From the NCBI GenBank assembly GCA_030066475.1, contig JASJBO010000273.1:1-9235 (forward strand): DNA of 9,235 nt, read 5' to 3'. Origin of the DNA: Myxococcota bacterium. Lineage in GTDB: Bacteria > Myxococcota_A > UBA9160 > PR03. Shown here in pieces: positions 6,230 to 9,235 of the stretch. The notes below the pieces were generated by a model. That model searched no databases. It was given only the letters and a program-made list of their open reading frames with translations, and had not been told where the DNA came from. A program made the translations under genes and the position numbers. Within the stretch, counting starts at the first letter, position 1; each line of letters opens with the position of its first letter.

Positions 6230-6844
6230 CTAGTCGGGCGGAGGGGGGATGGGCACGACGCCGTCGATCACCCGCTGGGTCTCCGGCGGGATGGGGACCT
6301 CGGGCTGCTCGTCGAAGATCCGCTGGGTCTTGGCATCGTAGGTGACGTACGGCGGAGGATCCTCGAGAACGCGCTCGATCTCGGGCGGCAGCTCCGGCGG
6401 ATTGTCGAGCATCTCGTCCCAGTTGTCTGGCAGGATCGGCGGCGGTGAGTCTTCCATCATCGCCTGGAGCTCGGGCGGGACCTCCGGCGCGGGACCGTAG
6501 ATTGCCTCCAGCTCCTCCGTAGAGCGAGAGCGGCGATCGGTGACGTCCGCGCCAGGCCGACCGGCGCGAGCGGGTGCAGGGGCCCGCTCGGTCGTGGGGG
6601 CAGCAGGAGGGGCGAGGCGCTCGGCGGCGGTCTCCTGGCTGGGCGGAGGGGAGGGGGCTTCGGTCCGGCCCGTGACGTCGCTCGACGGTGTCGCGGAGGT
6701 CGAAGGGGGCTCCGCGGAAGGTCGCTCCAAGGGCGCCCGGCTCTCGGCCTGGCGCGGCTCCTCCTCGGAGCCGCTCATCATCAGGATGACCAGGAGGACC
6801 AATGCGACCGCGCCGGCAATTGCCAGCTTCACCGTTGTCGACAT
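6230..6844 (-). CDS. Membrane-anchored Pro/Glu-rich repeat protein of unknown function
   Basis: I do not recognise this 204-residue protein. The ATG at 6844-6842 is favoured because the GGGGAG ribosome site lies 6 bases upstream; an adjacent in-frame GTG at 6847 would sit only 3 bases from it. Residues about 5-23 form one membrane segment (VKLAIAGAVALVLLVILMM) followed by SGSEEE. This fits an inner-membrane anchor with the rest in the periplasm. Residues about 28-108 are a disordered Pro/Ala/Ser/Glu/Arg linker. Residues about 109-203 contain roughly six degenerate 14-17-residue units. Each is an acidic amphipathic turn ending in a proline cluster, for example PELQAMMEDSPPPILP, DNWDEMLDNPPELP, PEIERVLEDPPPYV and PETQRVIDGVVPIPPPP. 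It converges on the glycosyltransferase gene, with 13 bases between the stops, and has its own promoter-like sequence. A spacer or binding-scaffold role, as in TonB-like Pro-rich proteins, is speculation. Confidence 0.75.
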   Translation of the reverse strand: MSTTVKLAIAGAVALVLLVILMMSGSEEEPRQAESRAPLERPSAEPPSTSATPSSDVTGRTEAPSPPPSQETAAERLAPPAAPTTERAPAPARAGRPGADVTDRRSRSTEELEAIYGPAPEVPPELQAMMEDSPPPILPDNWDEMLDNPPELPPEIERVLEDPPPYVTYDAKTQRIFDEQPEVPIPPETQRVIDGVVPIPPPPD

Positions 6845-6877
6845 CACTCTCTCCCCCCGCCGGCCCTCGGCGCCCGG

Positions 6878-6906
6878 AAGCTAGTGGAGCGGTAATCGAC
6901 CGGCAA
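6878..6906 (-). promoter_or_regulatory. Candidate promoter for the Pro-rich repeat gene
   Basis: On the minus strand TTGCCG (6906-6901) is followed after 17 bases by TAGCTT (6883-6878). The -35 element has four of six matches and the -10 keeps the T, A and final T. Initiation near 6871 would leave a leader of about 27 bases. The -35 element overlaps one copy of a tandem 9-bp repeat (6903-6920). Confidence 0.35.
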
Positions 6907-6920
6907 CCGGCGCAACCGGC
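6903..6920. repeat. Tandem 9-bp repeat between divergent promoters
   Basis: GCAACCGGC occurs twice head to tail (6903-6911 and 6912-6920). It lies between the -10 elements of the two divergent candidate promoters, where a regulator could touch both. No regulator family is recognisable from the repeat. Confidence 0.45.
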
Positions 6921-6935
6921 GGCGAAGCGGCCCTC

Positions 6936-6944
6936 TGCTATGGT
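6936..6944 (+). promoter_or_regulatory. Extended -10 element for the methyltransferase gene
   Basis: TGC-TATGGT forms an extended -10 (TGn then hexamer at 6939-6944) with no recognisable -35. Initiation would be near 6951, leaving a leader of about 86 bases. A C/G-rich 5-bp hairpin (6947-6951 with 6957-6961) sits at the predicted start of the RNA. Confidence 0.3.
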
Positions 6945-6998
6945 GCCCCCCTCGACGGGGGATCGCGACCCGGCTCGCCTGCGACCCATTCACCCGAG

Positions 6999-7022
6999 CC
7001 ATCCCGCGCACCATCCCGCGCA
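6999..7022. repeat. Tandem 12-bp repeat just before the methyltransferase start
   Basis: CCATCCCGCGCA occurs twice in direct tandem (6999-7010 and 7011-7022), ending 14 bases before the ATG at 7037. It may be a small slippage duplication in the leader or part of a translational control element. Confidence 0.5.
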
Positions 7023-7036
7023 CGACGGGGTCCGCG

Positions 7037-7669
7037 ATGCAGCGATCGGTTGAGACCCTGCGACGGCTGAACGTTGGCTGCGGTCCTCACCACGCCCTCG
7101 AGCACTGGTGGAACGTCGACATCCAGGCCTTCGACGGCGTGGACCAGGTCATGGACGTGACACAGCCGTGGTCGTTTTCAGACCTGGAGCTCATCTACGC
7201 CGAGCACTTCCTGGAGCATCTGACTGCTCGCGGTGCCATGGCCTTCCTCGGCCACGCCCACGACGCGCTGCAGGTGGGCGGGGCCATCCGGCTCTCGACG
7301 CCCAGCCTGGAGTGGGTCGTGCGGACGCACTACACGTTCGCCGACGACCTGGAGACCCAGCGCCGCCAGACGTTTGCGACCAACCGGGCATTCCACGGCT
7401 GGGGGCATCGGTTCCTCTACTCCCGATCGTTGCTCGAGTGGCTGCTGTCGGGCATGGGGTTCTGCGACGTCAGGTTCTTCGACTACGGCGAGAGCGAGAC
7501 GCCGGACTTCGTCGGAATCGAGCGCCACGGCTCGTTCTCCCGGGCGGGCGGATTCCCCAGTGTGTGGGTCGTCGAGGCCAGACGGGGGAGCCTCGGCGCG
7601 GGCTACCGGGACGACGTGACGGCGGCATTCGTCGAGAACTTCATCAAGTACGTCGAGAGCGGACACTGA
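7037..7669 (+). CDS. Class I SAM-dependent methyltransferase (COG4627-like)
   Basis: This 210-residue soluble enzyme should transfer a methyl group from S-adenosylmethionine to an unidentified acceptor. Motif I is LNVGCG (11-16). The acidic end of the second strand is NVDI with D28, and a further Asp lies at 40 before PWSF. The post-motif segment is AEHFLEHL (55-62), followed by LQVGGAIRLSTP (78-89). This order (short N-terminus, W-x-N-x-D, EH-x-LEHL, GG-x-x-R-x-S-P) is characteristic of the small predicted methyltransferases often found in polysaccharide and lipid glycosylation loci. The C-terminal part has PDFVGIERHG (156-165), also family-like. The ATG at 7037 has only a weak ribosome site (a GGGG run 6-9 bases upstream). 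Motif I begins 11 residues in, so little room remains for a later start. It is transcribed alone, divergent from the Pro-rich gene; the acceptor is unknown. Confidence 0.85.
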   Translation: MQRSVETLRRLNVGCGPHHALEHWWNVDIQAFDGVDQVMDVTQPWSFSDLELIYAEHFLEHLTARGAMAFLGHAHDALQVGGAIRLSTPSLEWVVRTHYTFADDLETQRRQTFATNRAFHGWGHRFLYSRSLLEWLLSGMGFCDVRFFDYGESETPDFVGIERHGSFSRAGGFPSVWVVEARRGSLGAGYRDDVTAAFVENFIKYVESGH

Positions 7670-7847
7670 GAGCCGAGGCCGTAGGGCGGTGGCAACGGTC
7701 GCGAGAGGATGCGCCGCGGCTCGGCGGCAGGGGACTGGACTAGTGCCGCTGTAATGCGCTGTTCTGGAAGGGGAAATTACACATGCCGCCCCGGATTCCC
7801 GAACCTGGATCCCCTGGGGGTACGGATGCGATCGGGAACTCAGTCGG

Positions 7848-7853
7848 TATAAT
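7848..7853 (+). promoter_or_regulatory. Perfect -10 element for the Ca-loop repeat gene
   Basis: TATAAT matches the consensus in all six positions and stands out in this GC-rich background. The bases 16-18 upstream do not resemble TTGACA, so the promoter would be weak alone or activator-dependent. The hexamer overlaps the left arm of the inverted repeat 7851-7895. Confidence 0.45.
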
Positions 7854-7895
7854 TCGGCCCGCGGCCATCAATTGATGCCGCATGAATGCCGAATT
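7851..7895. promoter_or_regulatory. 45-base compound inverted repeat at the transcription start
   Basis: AATTCGGC (7851-7858) pairs with GCCGAATT (7888-7895), and GCGGC (7861-7865) pairs with GCCGC (7877-7881). The centre is the perfect palindrome CATCAATTGATG (7866-7877). As DNA it overlaps the -10 and could be an operator. As RNA the inner part would form a 5'-terminal stem-loop with an AATT loop. Confidence 0.5.
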
Positions 7896-8004
7896 GTCTC
7901 GAACGGCTGTCCTCGAAGACGGCTACCATCAGGGTGGGTCAGCTCAACGTCAGATTCCGGACTGCTCGCCATAGGAACGGGCGGTCCAGCTCGCTGGAGG
8001 TTTC

Positions 8005-9192
8005 GTGAGTATTCGAGTTACGAGTGTAGTTGCGGCGCTCTCGTTGATCCTGGCGCCCGCATGGGCGTTCGCCGGTCCTGCTCCGAGCGTGGCGGTCTAC
8101 GTGGGCCCCGACATCAACGGCGACGGCAACTCCGACAAGATCGTCGAGAACACTACGTCCGGCTTCAGCGTCGGGTACCTGCTCGACGGTGTAGGCGGCA
8201 CCCCGCCCTCCGGTTCGATCGCCGGGACCAACGTCGGCGCAGGGTTCGAAACCGTCGCCTTCCCGGACCTGAACGGGGACGGCAAGTCCGACAAGGTGAT
8301 CGAGAACACGTCGACGGGGTTCAGCGTCGGCACCCTGCTCGACGGCACCAATAGCCCGCTGGGCCAGCAAGCGATCCCGGGGACGAACGTCGCGGCAGGC
8401 TACTCGACGGTCACCTTCGCGGACCTCAATGGCGACGGCAAGGCCGACAAGATCATCGAGAACGACACCACCGGCTACACGGTCGCGTATCTGATGGACG
8501 GGCTCACGCTGCTGGACTCGGCCGCGATTCCCGGCACCAACAAGGCGGCCGGCTACAGCACCGTGGGCTTCCCTGATCTGAACGGCGACGGCAAGGCCGA
8601 CAAGGTCGTGGAGAACGATGCCAGCGGGTACACCGTGGCCTTCCTGATGGACGGACTAACGCTCCAGCAGGCGATTCCGATCGCGGGCACCAACAAGGCA
8701 GCCGGCTACACCACGATGGGCTTCCCGGACATCAACGGCGACGGCAATGCCGACAAGGTGGTCGAGCAGACCTCCTCCGGCTACACGGTGGCCTTCTTCC
8801 TGGATGGCGGCACCCTGCTCGACTCCACGCCCATCGTGGGAACCAGTGCGGGCTACACGACCGTTGGCTTCCCGGATCTCAATGGCGACGGCTTCGACGA
8901 CAAGGTCATCCAGCGCGATTCCGACGGGAACTCGGTCGCCTTCCTGCTCCAGGGTGACATGCTCCTCGGGTCGGGCGGCATTCCGGGCACTCCGATCGGC
9001 GCGGGGTACACCCTCGGCGGCTTCCCCGACCTCAACGGCGACGAGAAGGCCGACAAGGTCGTCACGCGAGCGGTCGATGGGGCGACCTACGGCTACGTGA
9101 TGGACGGCATCAGCTTCACCGACGACGGGGATCTCCCCTCGACGCCCGACGGCTTCGCGGCCTCGGGCTGGGTCGAGCTCTGGGCTCCCTGA
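8005..9192 (+). CDS. Secreted seven-repeat Ca-binding FG-GAP/VCBS-like protein
   Basis: This 395-residue exported protein starts at a GTG (8005) with GGAGG (7996-8000) 4 bases upstream. Residues 1-23 are a signal peptide ending AFA. The mature part is seven repeats of about 51 residues. Each has a D-x-N-G-D-G-x-x-D calcium loop, starting at D36, D88, D140, D191, D242, D291 and D342, then ...K-V-V/I-x-x-x-x-x-G-x-x-V-x-x-L-x-x-G. The seventh loop has Glu in place of the last Gly of NGDG. FG-GAP/VCBS-type repeats fold as beta-propeller blades, and seven is a common blade count, so one closed propeller is likely (inference). Units 3 and 4 are the most alike, about three quarters identical by eye, suggesting recent unit duplication. 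There is no PEP-CTERM or other anchor; the protein ends ...SGWVELWAP. A role in adhesion or extracellular binding is typical of such proteins but not shown here. Confidence 0.88.
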   Translation: MSIRVTSVVAALSLILAPAWAFAGPAPSVAVYVGPDINGDGNSDKIVENTTSGFSVGYLLDGVGGTPPSGSIAGTNVGAGFETVAFPDLNGDGKSDKVIENTSTGFSVGTLLDGTNSPLGQQAIPGTNVAAGYSTVTFADLNGDGKADKIIENDTTGYTVAYLMDGLTLLDSAAIPGTNKAAGYSTVGFPDLNGDGKADKVVENDASGYTVAFLMDGLTLQQAIPIAGTNKAAGYTTMGFPDINGDGNADKVVEQTSSGYTVAFFLDGGTLLDSTPIVGTSAGYTTVGFPDLNGDGFDDKVIQRDSDGNSVAFLLQGDMLLGSGGIPGTPIGAGYTLGGFPDLNGDEKADKVVTRAVDGATYGYVMDGISFTDDGDLPSTPDGFAASGWVELWAP

Positions 9193-9235
9193 TCACGCCG
9201 TAGATCGAGTCCGAGATCAACGGGGTGGGGGGGGG

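Larger units (their letters stand above)
7670..8004 (+). other. 335-base leader region upstream of the Ca-loop repeat gene
   Basis: This long gap contains no gene I can support and is visibly less GC-rich than its surroundings. Going downstream it holds a 5-bp GC hairpin (7713-7717 with 7724-7728, no U-tract). Next come TGTAAT (7750-7755) and ATTACA (7776-7781) as a 6-bp inverted pair 20 bases apart. Last is the TATAAT at 7848 with an overlapping compound inverted repeat. If transcription starts after that -10, the leader of the 8005 gene is about 145 bases long. Confidence 0.55.

Noticed and set aside
7750..7781. TGTAAT and ATTACA as an inverted half-site pair upstream of the 8005 gene.
   Set aside because: The 6-bp arms 20 bases apart are too short and too far apart to claim as an operator. 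They also lie about 70 bases upstream of the best -10.
7783..7875. A 30-codon plus-strand reading frame with AAGGGG 9 bases upstream.
   Set aside because: It is Pro/Gly-rich with no recognisable feature, and its end lies inside the TATAAT/inverted-repeat region, which better explains the sequence.
7872..8354. A long plus-strand frame overlapping the start of the Ca-loop repeat gene.
   Set aside because: It lacks a ribosome site, and its Arg-rich product is the off-frame reading of the repeat gene at 8005.
1..9235. Search for CRISPR arrays, insertion sequences, integrases, tRNA or rRNA genes, toxin-antitoxin or defence genes.
   Set aside because: No spaced direct repeats, terminal inverted repeats with a transposase, cloverleaf folds or known defence motifs were seen on either strand.

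Overview
The window is a high-GC stretch (roughly two thirds G+C or more by eye) from what looks like an uncultured deltaproteobacterium-like organism (Myxococcota, Desulfobacterota or Binatota type). This placement is inferred from three surface-protein types found together: PEP-CTERM proteins, a dockerin-like tail ending in a GPSGL-CAGTVPCP type sequence, and Ca-loop repeat proteins. No rRNA, tRNA, CRISPR array, transposase or integrase was seen.

Layout. (1) Positions 1-84 (+) hold the last 27 codons of a dockerin-like secreted protein. (2) Positions 5-1893 (-) hold two tandem paralogous PEP-CTERM secreted proteins, each with its own promoter-like sequence. The downstream copy has lost the usual stop after its sorting signal and reads on into the antisense of the dockerin gene. 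(3) Positions 2120-3656 (-) hold a divergent AsnA-type asparagine synthetase, preceded by a serine hydrolase (class C beta-lactamase/EstB-like) relic whose middle is deleted. (4) Positions 3844-6216 (+) encode a 790-residue fusion of a GT2 and a GT4 glycosyltransferase. It converges on (5), 6230-6844 (-), a membrane-anchored Pro/Glu-rich protein with about six degenerate 14-17-residue repeats. (6) Positions 7037-7669 (+) encode a small class I SAM methyltransferase of the COG4627 type. (7) Positions 8005-9192 (+) encode a secreted protein of seven ~51-residue Ca-binding FG-GAP/VCBS-like repeats. It is preceded by a 335-base leader with a perfect TATAAT overlapping a compound inverted repeat. 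The last 14 bases are almost pure G.

Functional reading. Most genes concern the cell surface: exported proteins, a glycan-assembling enzyme, and a methyltransferase of a type common in glycan loci. PEP-CTERM proteins are normally processed by an exosortase in organisms that make extracellular polysaccharide, but no exosortase is in the window, so the link to the glycosyltransferase is contextual only. AsnA is metabolic. I do not see one coherent new defence or biosynthetic system. The most notable items are the Pro-rich repeat protein, the compound hairpin upstream of the propeller gene, the hydrolase relic, the PEP-CTERM tail, and the changed active-site segment of AsnA.
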